Shown here one piece after another: positions 18,101 to 25,915 of a stretch of 56,411 nucleotides of DNA. Position 1 is the first letter of the stretch; each line of letters starts with the position of its first letter. The notes under the pieces are model-generated. The model searched no databases and was not told the origin of the DNA. It saw nothing but the letters and a program-made list of their open reading frames with translations. The stretch lies in NCBI GenBank assembly GCA_035308365.1, contig DATGGU010000017.1:1-56411 (forward strand). Reading direction: 5' to 3'. Position numbers and translations under genes: made by a program. Source of the DNA: PALSA-505 sp035308365. GTDB lineage: Bacteria; Actinomycetota; Actinomycetes; Streptosporangiales; Streptosporangiaceae.

Positions 18101-18626
18101 CCCCGATGATGGCCGCCTTCGCCTGCAGCAGGTCCTGGCAGGTCTCCACGATGATGGCGTCCACGCCCCCACGCAGCAGCCCGGCCGCGTTCTCCTGGTA
18201 AGCGTCACGAAGCTCGGCGAACGCCACATGCCCCAGCGTCGGCAGTTTGGTCCCCGGCCCGACCGACCCCAGCACCCAGCGTGACTGACCGGCCGTGGAC
18301 CACTGGTCCGCCGCCTGCCTGGCGATCCGGGCCGATGCCTCGGACAGCTCCCCGATCCTGGCGGTGAGCCCGTACTCGCCCAGGTTGGCCAGGTTGGCTC
18401 CGAACGAGTTGGTGGTAACACAGTCCACGCCCACGGCCAGATAACGGTCGTGTATCGACCTGACGATGTCAGGCCTGGTCTCGTTCAGGATCTCGTTGCA
18501 GCCCTCGGCCCCGAGGAAGTCGTCGAGCGTGGCACCGCTGGCCTGCAGCATCGTACCCATCGCGCCATCGGCAACCACGACTCGCTCAGACATCGCCTGC
18601 AGCAGGGGCGGCACATTACCGGTCAT
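15147..18626 (-). CDS. metH: Cobalamin-dependent methionine synthase MetH
   Basis: 1159-residue enzyme that transfers the methyl group of 5-methyltetrahydrofolate to homocysteine through cobalamin. Domains in order are homocysteine-binding (about 1-310, zinc ligands in NCATGP and GGCCGTTPEH), pterin-binding (about 330-610, AIGERTNANGSKAFREA), and cobalamin cap plus binding domain (about 640-890, DVHDIGKN supplying the axial His near residue 733). The C-terminal SAM-binding reactivation domain (about 910-1159) has a YGYFPC segment. The length is slightly below that of the E. coli enzyme but all modules are present. An alternative start is the Met at residue 12 (MSERVVVADG). No B12 riboswitch core is recognisable upstream. 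Confidence 0.97.
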   Translation of the reverse strand: MTGNVPPLLQAMSERVVVADGAMGTMLQASGATLDDFLGAEGCNEILNETRPDIVRSIHDRYLAVGVDCVTTNSFGANLANLGEYGLTARIGELSEASARIARQAADQWSTAGQSRWVLGSVGPGTKLPTLGHVAFAELRDAYQENAAGLLRGGVDAIIVETCQDLLQAKAAIIGARRAIADTAGRVPLIVHVTIETTGAMLLGSEIGAALTALEPLGVDAIGLNCATGPGEMSEHLRYLARHSKALLSCMPNAGLPELTPNGARYPLTPDELADAHDGFTREFGLSLVGGCCGTTPEHMAAVVERVRGRAVTKRRPRAEPGVASLYQHVPFRQDTAFLAIGERTNANGSKAFREAMAAGRYDDCVEIARQQTRDGAHLLDLCVDYVGRDGVADMKELAGRLATAATLPLVLDSTEPEVLAAGLELLGGRAVVNSVNYEDGDGPDSRIARVMPLVKEHGAAVIALTIDEQGQARTAEWKVNVATRLIEDLTGNWGMRVSDIIVDCLTFPIATGQEETRRDAIATIEAIREVKRRYPDVQTTLGVSNVSFGLNPAARAVLNSVFLDECVRAGLDSAIVHAARIMPIARIPDEQLQAALDLIYDRRREDYDPLARLLELFEGVDAAAVRAGRAAELAGLPLWERLKRRIIDGERAGLEADLDEALTQRPALEIVNDVLLDGMKTVGERFASGQMQLPFVLQSAEVMKSSVGYLEPHMERTGEAGRGTIVLATVRGDVHDIGKNLVDIILSNNGYDVVNIGIKQPISAIVAAAEENDADVIGMSGLLVKSTVVMRDNLAELNSRKLAQRWPVLLGGAALTRSYVEQDLATLFDGEVRYARDAFEGLRLMDACMAVKRGETGASLPPLRERRVAARPASARLQVTPPEDMPLRSDVRTDNPIPAPPFWGDRIIKGIPLADYAAYLDERATFMGQWGLKSSRGAGPAYDELVESEGRPRLRMWLERLRTEAMIEAAVVYGYFPCVSEGNDLVILDGSGAARERFSFPRQRRDRHLCLADFFRPRESGETDVVAFQLVTVGTKISEAAAELFAKNSYRDYVELHGLSVQLTEALAEFWHTRIRSELGFGEDDPENLEDFFRLGYRGARFSFGYAACPNLEDRAKIVRLLAPERIGVELSEEFQLTPEQATDALVAHHPEAKYFSI

Positions 18627-18840
18627 CGTCCCCCTATTCTAGTGGCCGGCCGTACGCCGCACTTTTGGCCGGACCAACGCCCCATGGCAACATGCGGTGA
18701 CGCGGCCGGCATCGCCTGGTCACCCAGTGATCATGGTTGACCACGTAATCTGTAGTCGGCGGAGTAGATTGCCCTGCAGGACAGCCGGGAGGAGGTGGTG
18801 AGCGATAAAGCTCAACGGAGTAGGCAAGCTCACCGCACCC

Positions 18841-19674
18841 GTGCTGGTGGCCGCGTTCGAGGGCTGGAACGACGCGGGCGAGGCGGCGAGTGGGGTGATC
18901 AGCCACCTGGGCATCGAATGGGATGCCACGCCCATCGCGGCCATGGACCCCGAGGACTTCTACGACTTCCAGGTCACCCGCCCGGTCGTCGAGTTCTCCG
19001 AGGGCCGCACCGAGCGCCTGGTCTGGCCCACCACCCGCTTCTCGGTGGCCAAGCCCGAGGGCTTCAGCCGGGACATCGTCCTGGTCCACGGCATCGAGCC
19101 CAACATGCGCTGGCGCGCCTTCAGCAGCGAACTCGTCGCCTCGTTCACCGAACTCGAGGTGGAACTCGTCGTCCTTCTCGGCGCTCTGCTCGCCGACGCC
19201 CCGCACACCAGGCCCGTCCCGGTCTCAGCCGCCGCGTCCGATCCCAAGCTGGCCGCCGAACTGAACGCCGCCCCGGTCGACTACAAGGGCCCGACCGGCA
19301 TCGTCGGCGTCCTGGCCCACGCCTGCGGTGACGCCGGCATCCCCGCCGTCTCCCTCTGGGCCTCCGTCCCGCATTACGTCGCGACCCCGCCCAGCCCCAA
19401 GGCCACCCTCGCCCTTCTGCGTGGCGTCGAAGACGTGCTCGACGTGGCCCTCCCGCTGGCCGACCTGAGCGAGAAGGCCCGCGCCTGGGAACGTGGCGTC
19501 GACGAACTGGCCCAGCAAGACACCGAGGTCGCCGAGTACGTCCGGACCCTGGAAGAGTCGCAGGACGCGACCGACCTGCCGGAGGCGAGCGGTGACGCGA
19601 TCGCCCGCGAATTCGAGCGCTACCTGCGGCGGCGTCACGGCGGCCCCGGTCCCGCTACTCCTGGCGCGCGCTGA
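18841..19674 (+). CDS. PAC2-family protein (possible non-canonical ATA start at 18805)
   Basis: PAC2 (proteasome assembly chaperone 2-like) domain protein of at least 277 residues. It contains VAAFEGWNDAGEAAS, LVHGIEPNMRWRAF, LLGALLADAPHTRPV and the C-terminal helical tail seen in actinobacterial members. Bacterial function is unknown. The only standard start in frame is the GTG at 18841, which would cut into the first beta strand. The frame is open upstream to the TGA at 18799, and the strong ribosome site GGGAGGAGG (18787-18795) is ideally placed for the ATA codon at 18805 (giving IKLNGVGKLTAPV before the GTG). Either an ATA start or a +1 frame adjustment from the GTG at 18798 is possible. 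It is divergent from metH, as in mycobacteria. Confidence 0.85.
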   Translation: MLVAAFEGWNDAGEAASGVISHLGIEWDATPIAAMDPEDFYDFQVTRPVVEFSEGRTERLVWPTTRFSVAKPEGFSRDIVLVHGIEPNMRWRAFSSELVASFTELEVELVVLLGALLADAPHTRPVPVSAAASDPKLAAELNAAPVDYKGPTGIVGVLAHACGDAGIPAVSLWASVPHYVATPPSPKATLALLRGVEDVLDVALPLADLSEKARAWERGVDELAQQDTEVAEYVRTLEESQDATDLPEASGDAIAREFERYLRRRHGGPGPATPGAR

Positions 19675-19720
19675 GCCCCCGCGCTGAGCCCCCGTTGAAG
19701 ACGTCCACCGGGGCGTGGTG

Positions 19721-20569
19721 TCAGAGCGGCGGCCAGGGAACAGCGGGCCAGCCCGCCGGGGGGTAGGGATGGACCCGGTGCTCAAGCAGAAGGTCCACCC
19801 GCCGTTTGGTGGCGCTGACCTCGTCCGGTGTCAGCCAGCGGGAGAGTTCCTCGGCGAGCGGACCGCCGTCGAGCGCCGTCTGCAGGCGGCGCAGTTTCTC
19901 GACCGCGCCGGCTGGGAGGCGGCGGCCGCGCCACTGCCACAAGACGGTGCGCAGCTTGTACTCCTCGGCGAAGCAGACCCCGTGGTCGCAGCCGTACAGG
20001 TGGCCGTCGCAGTCCGGCAGCAGGTGGCCTATCTTGCGATCGGCGTTGTTGACCACGGCGTCGAACACGGCCATGTCGCGCAGGCCGGCGTGGTCGCCGC
20101 GACGGGCCAGTGCGATCGTGTCCACGTCCGGATCGGCCTCGATCCAGAGCTGGCACATGCCCGGACCGAACGGCCCGTCCCGGTACACCGTCGGCGGCAC
20201 CACGTTCCAGCCGGCCGTCCTGGACACCGCGTAGGCGGCCACCTCACGGCCGGCCAGCGTCCCGGTGGGAAAGTCCCACAGCGGGCGCTCCCCGGCCACC
20301 GGCTTGTACACGCACGCGGCCTCGGTGCCACCACCGCGCACCGTGCAGTAGAGAGTTGCGTTCGAGGCGACCACGAGCCTGCCCTCGACGTCCAGTTCGC
20401 CCTCGGTGAGCAGCGTGATCGCCGCCTGCTCGGCCCTTTCGGCGGCGTCGTCGTGGGGAGGTGGGTTCGTGCGTTTCCTGCTGTTCGCCTGTTTGCGCCC
20501 ACTCCTTGGTGGCCGGCCTGGTGGCCTACTGGGTGGCCCCGTGGCCGGTTCCGCGGACGGCTCAGTCAT
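19721..20569 (-). CDS. SCO1664-family kinase-like protein (TIGR03843 type)
   Basis: 282-residue protein with phosphatidylinositol-3/4-kinase-like catalytic features: CVYKPVAGERPLWDFPTGTLAGRE (nucleotide-binding Lys region), DAVVNNADRKIGHLL (catalytic-loop Asp/Asn) and YGCDHGVCF (metal-binding Asp). The first 45 residues are Pro/Arg-rich. The ATG at 20569 overlaps the DUF3090 stop by 8 bases (ATGACTGA), so translation is coupled; a longer frame to 20692 is an out-of-family extension. It is the last gene of the FHA > phosphatase > DUF3090 > kinase-like operon. The substrate is unknown. The three-gene core is conserved in actinobacteria, usually near mshC, which is absent here. Confidence 0.88.
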   Translation of the reverse strand: MTEPSAEPATGPPSRPPGRPPRSGRKQANSRKRTNPPPHDDAAERAEQAAITLLTEGELDVEGRLVVASNATLYCTVRGGGTEAACVYKPVAGERPLWDFPTGTLAGREVAAYAVSRTAGWNVVPPTVYRDGPFGPGMCQLWIEADPDVDTIALARRGDHAGLRDMAVFDAVVNNADRKIGHLLPDCDGHLYGCDHGVCFAEEYKLRTVLWQWRGRRLPAGAVEKLRRLQTALDGGPLAEELSRWLTPDEVSATKRRVDLLLEHRVHPYPPAGWPAVPWPPL

Positions 20570-21110
20570 GGCCCGCCCGGTACCCGTTCTGTCGCGGGCA
20601 CACGTGACCGGTGGTATCGAGCGGCAGCCCACACAGCGGGCAGGGTGGCCTGCCCTGTGCGACGATCCGGAGCGCGCGCTGGGCGAAGGCACGGGCGGCC
20701 TCAGGGGTGAGCCGCACCCGCAGCACGCCGGGCCCGTCCGTGGGGACCACGTCGGCCAGCGGCTCCACCGGGGTTTCGGATTCCTCCTGGGCCTCGATCA
20801 CGACGCGGTCGGTCTCGCCGTCCCAGGCGAGCGCGATCGCGCCGACCCGGAACTCCTCCATCAGCGGAAGGTCGAGCGGGCCATCGTCGGCCGGGGCCGA
20901 CAGCGTGGCGGGCTGTCCGCCGGTTCGCCTGAGCACCTCGTCAAGGAGCTCATCGAGCCGCTCGGCCAACTGGCTCACCTGGAACTTCTCCAGGGACACG
21001 CTGGTGACCCTGCTGCCGTCGGTCGCCTGCAGGTAGAAGGTCCGCTCGCCTGGCTGGCCGACTGCCCCGGCCACGAACCTCTGCGGCGGGTCGTACAAGT
21101 AGAACGGCAT
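20562..21110 (-). CDS. DUF3090 family protein
   Basis: 182-residue protein starting MPFYLYDPPQRFVAGAVGQPG, the DUF3090 hallmark. It has a mixed alpha/beta body and a C-terminal CPLCGLPLDTTGHVCPRQNGY segment whose Cys-x2-Cys...Cys/His looks zinc-binding. Molecular function is unknown. It begins 5 bp after the phosphatase stop and overlaps the kinase-like gene. The fixed trio suggests a shared phosphate-linked pathway or complex. Confidence 0.93.
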   Translation of the reverse strand: MPFYLYDPPQRFVAGAVGQPGERTFYLQATDGSRVTSVSLEKFQVSQLAERLDELLDEVLRRTGGQPATLSAPADDGPLDLPLMEEFRVGAIALAWDGETDRVVIEAQEESETPVEPLADVVPTDGPGVLRVRLTPEAARAFAQRALRIVAQGRPPCPLCGLPLDTTGHVCPRQNGYRAGHD

Positions 21111-21115
21111 GGTCC

Positions 21116-21883
21116 CTATCCTTGCGCGTCCGCTGTTACCGTCTCACGCGCGACCGCGGCGACGGCAGAGCCTTCACCCGAAGTCATCGCGGCTTCTCCC
21201 GCTCCCCCACCAACCGCGGCGTCGCTGCTTTCCGGCGGGGCCCGGTGGCCGGTGTCCCGGCGGATGAGACTGCTAACGTCGCCGCCGTTGTCATTCATCC
21301 GGACCAGGAACGGGCGGAGCGGGGTGTACCTGAGCACCGTCAGCGAGCACGGGTCGGCCTGAATCCGCTGGCACTGGTCGAGATGCAGGCCGAGGGCATC
21401 GGCCACGATCGCCTTGATCACATCGCCGTGCGAGCAGATGACGTAGACAGCGCTCGGCCCGAGCCTGGAGTTCCAGTCCCGGACCGCGCCCACCGCCCGG
21501 TGCTGCATGTCCAGCATGGTTTCCCCGTCGGGCCCGGGAAAGCGCACGGCGCTCGGGTGTTGCTGCACCACCCGCCACAGCGGCTCCTTGGCCAGCTTCT
21601 TCAGCGGCCGGTTGGTCCAGTCGCCGTACTTGCACTCGCCAAGCCGTTCGTCATGGTGGAAGGGCACCGGGTCGTGCTGGTCCGCGATGGCGGTGGCCGT
21701 CTGCACGCACCGCTCCAGCGGGCTGGTGACGATCGCGTCGAGGGGCACGGGAGCCAGCCTCGCCGCAAGCGCCTGAGCCTGGGCGGTGCCGCGGTCATCC
21801 AGCGTGACGCCGGGTGTCCAGCCGGACAGCACGGATCCGGTGACAGCCGTGAGGCCGTGCCGCACAAGAAGGACCAACGCCAC
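21116..21883 (-). CDS. Histidine phosphatase superfamily (phosphoglycerate-mutase-like) protein
   Basis: 255-residue phosphatase with the RHG motif LLVRHGLTAV (phosphohistidine His9), a second catalytic region LDAIVTSPLERCVQTA, and a distal His in VICSHGDVIKA. The C-terminal about 35 residues are Ala/Gly-rich and not catalytic. The members I know act as acid phosphatases rather than mutases. The gene heads the phosphatase-DUF3090-kinase-like trio, 36 bp after the FHA gene. Confidence 0.92.
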   Translation of the reverse strand: MALVLLVRHGLTAVTGSVLSGWTPGVTLDDRGTAQAQALAARLAPVPLDAIVTSPLERCVQTATAIADQHDPVPFHHDERLGECKYGDWTNRPLKKLAKEPLWRVVQQHPSAVRFPGPDGETMLDMQHRAVGAVRDWNSRLGPSAVYVICSHGDVIKAIVADALGLHLDQCQRIQADPCSLTVLRYTPLRPFLVRMNDNGGDVSSLIRRDTGHRAPPESSDAAVGGGAGEAAMTSGEGSAVAAVARETVTADAQG

Positions 21884-21919
21884 GACACGACTCTACGGGG
21901 TCTGACCCGCTGCTTGTGC

Positions 21920-22555
21920 TCAGCGGTCGGGCAGCAGCACGAACGTTACGTCGCCGAAGCTGACCCGGTCGCCGGAGTGCACCGGCACCGGCTCGCGAAC
22001 CCGCCAGCCGTTCAGCCGGGTTCCGTTGGTCGAGCCGAAGTCGGTGAGCAGCCACCCGGTCAGCCCACGATCCAGGCCAGCGTGCCGCCGTGACACGGTC
22101 AGGTCCGGGATGACCAGGTCGCAGCCGGGATCCCGGCCGATGGTGAACCGAAGCTGGCTGCTGAACGACGGGAAACTCAGCCCGGGCAGGCGCGGCCGGC
22201 GTCCCGCCAAGCCCATCCGCCGCGCCGAGGTGACGATCGATGGCAAAGCCTGCACCGCGCCGCGCACCGGGGTGAAGACCGCCTTGGCCCGCGAGCCGGC
22301 GTCGATTCTGGCCGGAAGCCGGCGCCACGCGGGCATCCGGAGCCGCCGGGGCGCAGGCAGGTCGGTGAACAGCCCGGCCAGCTCACCCTGGTCTCTGGCC
22401 CCGAGCGCGGCTTCCATCCGGTACACGAACGTGTCCTGGGACAACTGGCCCGCCGCGAATCCCTCGCGCAACTGGGCGACGGCTTCCTCACGGTCCGCGT
22501 CGGAAGCACGGAGCGGAGCGCGGGCGAAGCCGGCACCACCGAAAGGCCCTGCCAT
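21920..22555 (-). CDS. DUF1707 plus FHA-domain protein
   Basis: 211-residue two-domain protein. Residues about 13-70 are a DUF1707 domain (LRASDADREEAVAQLREGFAAG, then LSQDTFVYRMEAALGA). A basic linker leads to an FHA domain (about 130-211) with the phosphothreonine-binding signature IGRDPGCDLVIPD, SRRHAGL and FGSTNGTRLNG. It should bind phosphothreonine peptides from Ser/Thr kinases and may recruit them to the downstream phosphatase or kinase-like protein (36-bp spacing). It is divergent from the RecD2-like helicase, with 193 bp between the starts. Confidence 0.93.
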   Translation of the reverse strand: MAGPFGGAGFARAPLRASDADREEAVAQLREGFAAGQLSQDTFVYRMEAALGARDQGELAGLFTDLPAPRRLRMPAWRRLPARIDAGSRAKAVFTPVRGAVQALPSIVTSARRMGLAGRRPRLPGLSFPSFSSQLRFTIGRDPGCDLVIPDLTVSRRHAGLDRGLTGWLLTDFGSTNGTRLNGWRVREPVPVHSGDRVSFGDVTFVLLPDR

Positions 22556-22748
22556 GAACGCATTGTGCCTCGCCCCACAGGTGCGCCGCCACTACCGCTT
22601 CCGGGCTTACCCCGGCGTGAAACCGTTTGGCTGACGGCCGGCCCAACGTCGCGATCTACCTCACGTGACCCGGGTTACCTTCCTCGCACCACACCCGGCC
22701 GGTGTCGCTGACAACCCTGCGGGCGGCACGGGCCGTAGGCTGGCCGGC

Positions 22749-25061
22749 ATGTCATCCGTGAGCGCGCAGCCGGACACGGGTGCCCCGGCGCGCCCGGCCG
22801 GTGCGGCCGGCGACGGCGTATTCGCCGAGTTCTGCGCGGCGGGGCTGTGGCCGGGCCTGGGCCGCGGGATGGCCACGCGGCTGGCCGCGGCGGGGATTAC
22901 CACGCCAGAGGACGTCAGCGCCGCAAAGCTCGAACTGGTCGAGGGCATCGGGCCGAAACGGGCGGAGCGGCTGGCGGGCACCTTCGAGGACGCTCTGCCG
23001 TGCTACGACACCGCAGAGATCCTGGTGTCCTGCCGGGTGCCTGCCAGGTTCGCCGGGCCCGCCGTCAGCTATCTCGGCCGGTCCGCATCGATCCGGCTGC
23101 GCGAAGACCCCTGGCTACTGCTCCTGCTGCCCCAGATCCAGCCGAACCAGGCCGACTGGTTCGCCCGCCAACTGCTCGGCGACCGGGCGCATCCGCAGGA
23201 TCCACGGCGCGGCCGGGCGCTGGTCGCGCACCTGCTCGGCAAGGCGGCGCGGGACGGCCACACCGCTGTGCCCGCCGACGTGATCATGCGCTCGGTGGGC
23301 CGCTTCCGGGTGGACGACCCGGCCGCCGCCGTGACCACCGCGATCGATGAGGGCACCGTCATCCCGTTCGAGGATGAGGCCGCCGGGGATGCCGCCGCGC
23401 TGGACGAGACCCCGGCGGACGAGGACGCCGAGCCCGGCACCACCGTCCTGCTGTCGCTGGCCCGGTACGCCATGGCCGAGGAGGCGATCGCCGAAGGCCT
23501 GCGGCGCCTGTCGGCCACGGCGGAGCCGCTGCCCACGCCCAAGGCCACTCGCATCAAGCCCGCTGCAAGGCGAACCGGCAAGAACAAGGCCGCCGCCAAG
23601 CGCGCCGAACTGGACACCGAGCACGACCAGATCAATCCCGGCGACAGCGCGCCTATGCGGACCTCTGAAGTTACCGGGATGTTTGAGACGATTGATGCTG
23701 GTGTGATCTTTGGGACCGATGAGGTTGATGGGCCAGGAATTGACGAAACGGCTGCTGTTGAGGTTGCTGGGGCCGATGAGGTTGATGGGCCACGAATTGA
23801 CGGGACGGCCGCTGTTGAGGTTGCTGGGACAGGCGGGACGATCGAGCTGGATGAGGCGCAGCGTGGCGCGGTTGAGGCTGTGGCCGGGCATGGGGTCAGC
23901 GTGCTGGCCGGTGGGCCTGGTACCGGCAAGAGCCGCACGGTCGCGGCCGTTGTCGCGCTGGCCGCCGAGCGGGGGCTGCGGGTCGCGCTGGCCGCGCCGA
24001 CCGGCCGGGCGGCCAAACGGCTGGAGGAACTTGCCGGTGCCCCGGCCACCACGCTGCACCGGCTGCTCGGCGCCCAGGGCCGCAGCCACGGCGACGGCGG
24101 CGAGTCAGGCCGCGGCGGCGAACCGGCGTGGATTTTCACCCGGTGCGAGGAATGGCCGCTGGATGCCGATCTCGTGGTGGTGGACGAGTCGTCCATGCTC
24201 GACGCGGAACTGGCCGCCGCGCTGGTCGAAGCCTGCGCCGACGGTACCAGGCTGATGCTGGTCGGCGATCCGGCACAGTTGCCGTCGATCGGGCCCGGGC
24301 GGGTGCTGGCCGACATCATCGACTCCGGCGCCGTGCCGGTCACCGAGCTGACCACGCTCTACCGCCAGCGGGAGGGCGGAGTGATCGCCCGGCTGGCCAC
24401 CGCCGTGCGCGGCGGCTCGCTGCCGCCGGTGAAGCCGGACGGGCAGGGCCAGGAGCACGAGGCGGTCGTCGTGCCGGTGCGCGGCAGCCAGCAGGCGGCG
24501 CTGCGGGTGACGCAGCTCGTCACCGACTCGATCCCGCGTGTGCTCGGCATCCAGACCGGCGGCATCCAGGTTGTCACGCCGGTGCACAAGGGCCCGGCGG
24601 GCACGGTCGAGCTGAACCGCGTGCTCAAGGCACGGCTCAACCCCGGGCCCGGCGCGCACGGCGGGTTCGACCCCGGCGACCGGGTGGTGGCGATCGCCAG
24701 CCACATCGACGAGGGCTTCGCCAACGGTGAGGTCGGCACCGTCACCGGTGTTGCCGACGACGGCCTGATCATCACGTTCACCGGCGTCCCGGTCACCGTG
24801 CCGTTCAAGCTGCTGACCGACCTGCGGCACGGCTGGGCGATGACCGTGCACCGCGCCCAGGGGTCGGAGTGGCCGGCCGTGGTCGCGGTCTTCCCCCCCG
24901 AGGCTGCCGGGATGCTGTCCAGGCCGCTGGTCTACACCGCCCTCACCAGGGCGCAGCGGCACCTGTCGGTGGTCCACGGCGCTGGCCCGGCGCTGGCCAG
25001 GGCGGTGCAGGTCATCGGTGAGCGGCCACGCCAGACCCGGCTGTCCGGGATGCTGCGCTGA
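22749..25061 (+). CDS. RecD2-like superfamily 1 DNA helicase
   Basis: 770-residue helicase. The N-terminal helix-hairpin-helix is near residues 62-77 (LVEGIGPKRAERLAG) and a RecD2-type N-terminal region follows. Walker A GGPGTGKSRT is near 388, VVVDESSMLD is Walker B, and VGDPAQLPSIGPG is motif III. The C-terminal UvrD_C_2 segment MTVHRAQGSEWPAVV is near 695. It is a 5'-3' helicase candidate without RecB/C partners. A linker (about 270-365) is low-complexity and includes a 57-bp tandem duplication of visibly lower GC (23718-23831). The ATG at 22749 is preferred; the frame extends to 22665 without family residues. Confidence 0.9.
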   Translation: MSSVSAQPDTGAPARPAGAAGDGVFAEFCAAGLWPGLGRGMATRLAAAGITTPEDVSAAKLELVEGIGPKRAERLAGTFEDALPCYDTAEILVSCRVPARFAGPAVSYLGRSASIRLREDPWLLLLLPQIQPNQADWFARQLLGDRAHPQDPRRGRALVAHLLGKAARDGHTAVPADVIMRSVGRFRVDDPAAAVTTAIDEGTVIPFEDEAAGDAAALDETPADEDAEPGTTVLLSLARYAMAEEAIAEGLRRLSATAEPLPTPKATRIKPAARRTGKNKAAAKRAELDTEHDQINPGDSAPMRTSEVTGMFETIDAGVIFGTDEVDGPGIDETAAVEVAGADEVDGPRIDGTAAVEVAGTGGTIELDEAQRGAVEAVAGHGVSVLAGGPGTGKSRTVAAVVALAAERGLRVALAAPTGRAAKRLEELAGAPATTLHRLLGAQGRSHGDGGESGRGGEPAWIFTRCEEWPLDADLVVVDESSMLDAELAAALVEACADGTRLMLVGDPAQLPSIGPGRVLADIIDSGAVPVTELTTLYRQREGGVIARLATAVRGGSLPPVKPDGQGQEHEAVVVPVRGSQQAALRVTQLVTDSIPRVLGIQTGGIQVVTPVHKGPAGTVELNRVLKARLNPGPGAHGGFDPGDRVVAIASHIDEGFANGEVGTVTGVADDGLIITFTGVPVTVPFKLLTDLRHGWAMTVHRAQGSEWPAVVAVFPPEAAGMLSRPLVYTALTRAQRHLSVVHGAGPALARAVQVIGERPRQTRLSGMLR
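23718..23831 (+). repeat. 57-bp tandem duplication in helicase linker
   Basis: Two 57-bp units start at 23718 and 23775 with GATGAGGTTGATGGGCCA. They encode two 19-residue repeats (DEVDGPGIDETAAVEVAGA-like). Codons in this linker are T-rich (GTT, GCT, GAT) compared with the surrounding gene. Confidence 0.8.
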
Positions 25062-25090
25062 GGTTCGGTTAGCCGGGTGTCCAGCCCCAT

Positions 25091-25125
25091 CCGTCAGTTA
25101 TTAATAATGATCTTGATATTGACGG
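25091..25125. terminator. AT-rich hairpin between convergent recD2-like and inhA genes
   Basis: CCGTCA (25091-25096) and TGACGG (25120-25125) flank an AT-rich loop that contains the palindrome TTATTAATAA (25098-25107). The site lies in the 74-bp convergent spacer and may end both transcripts. The base composition is striking in this genome. Confidence 0.4.
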
Positions 25126-25135
25126 CGGATCCTGG

Positions 25136-25900
25136 TCAGCCGCCCATCGCATGCAGGCCGCCGTCTACGTGGATGATCTCGCCGGTGGTCGCGGGAAACC
25201 AGTCGGAGAGCAGCGCGACGCAGGCCCGCGCGGCTGGGCCGGCATCCCTGATGTCCCAGCCGAGCGGTGCGCGTTCGGCGAAGACCGGCTCGAACTCGTC
25301 GAAACCGGGGATGCTCTTCGCCGCCATGGTGCGGACCGGCCCCGATGATATGAGGTTGACCCTTATGTTCTTGGCGCCCAGGTCCCGGGCGAGGTAGCGG
25401 GAACACGCCTCCAGGCCGGCCTTGGCCACGCCCATCCAGTCGTAGCCCGGCCAGGCCTTGCTCGCGTCGAAGTCGAAGCCGACGACCGATCCGCCGCCTT
25501 TCATCAGCGGCAGCGCCGCCACGGTGAGAGCCTTGAGCGAGTAGGTGGAGACCTGTACCGCCGCCGCCACGTCCTCCCAGGTGGTGTTCAGGAAGTTGCC
25601 GCCGAGCGCATCCTGCGGCGCGTTGCCGATGGAGTGGACCACGCCGTCGAGGCCGTCGACGTGCTCGCCGACCCGTTCGGCCAGCGAATCGAGCTGGCCG
25701 GTGTCCGTCACGTCGAGTTCCAGTACGGGTGGCGGGTCGGGCAGCCGTTTCGCGATCCGCTCGACCAGGGTCAGCCTGCCGAACCCGGTGAGGATGACCG
25801 TGGCGCCCTGCTCCTGCGCGATCTTCGCCACGTGGAAGGCGATCGAGGCGTCGGTCAGCACACCGGTCACCAGGATCCGCTTGCCGTCGAGGATGCCCAT
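25136..25900 (-). CDS. inhA: NADH-dependent enoyl-ACP reductase InhA/FabI
   Basis: 254-residue short-chain reductase that performs the last step of fatty-acid elongation. It starts MGILDGKRILVTGVLTDASIA, the divergent Gly-rich nucleotide motif of FabI/InhA. It has VHSIGNAP and the catalytic Y-x6-K as YDWMGVAKAGLEACSRYLA, and ends with GEIIHVDGGLHAMGG. It follows fabG by 15 bp on the same strand, the fabG-inhA order conserved in actinobacteria. Confidence 0.96.
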   Translation of the reverse strand: MGILDGKRILVTGVLTDASIAFHVAKIAQEQGATVILTGFGRLTLVERIAKRLPDPPPVLELDVTDTGQLDSLAERVGEHVDGLDGVVHSIGNAPQDALGGNFLNTTWEDVAAAVQVSTYSLKALTVAALPLMKGGGSVVGFDFDASKAWPGYDWMGVAKAGLEACSRYLARDLGAKNIRVNLISSGPVRTMAAKSIPGFDEFEPVFAERAPLGWDIRDAGPAARACVALLSDWFPATTGEIIHVDGGLHAMGG

Positions 25901-25915
25901 CCCCAGTCCCTTCAG

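Noticed and set aside
16419..18284. A 621-codon plus-strand frame over metH
   Set aside because: It is antisense to all four MetH domains, and its composition is that of a shadow frame.
18627..18800. Search for a cobalamin riboswitch before metH
   Set aside because: No B12-box-like conserved core or matching stem set was recognisable in the leader.
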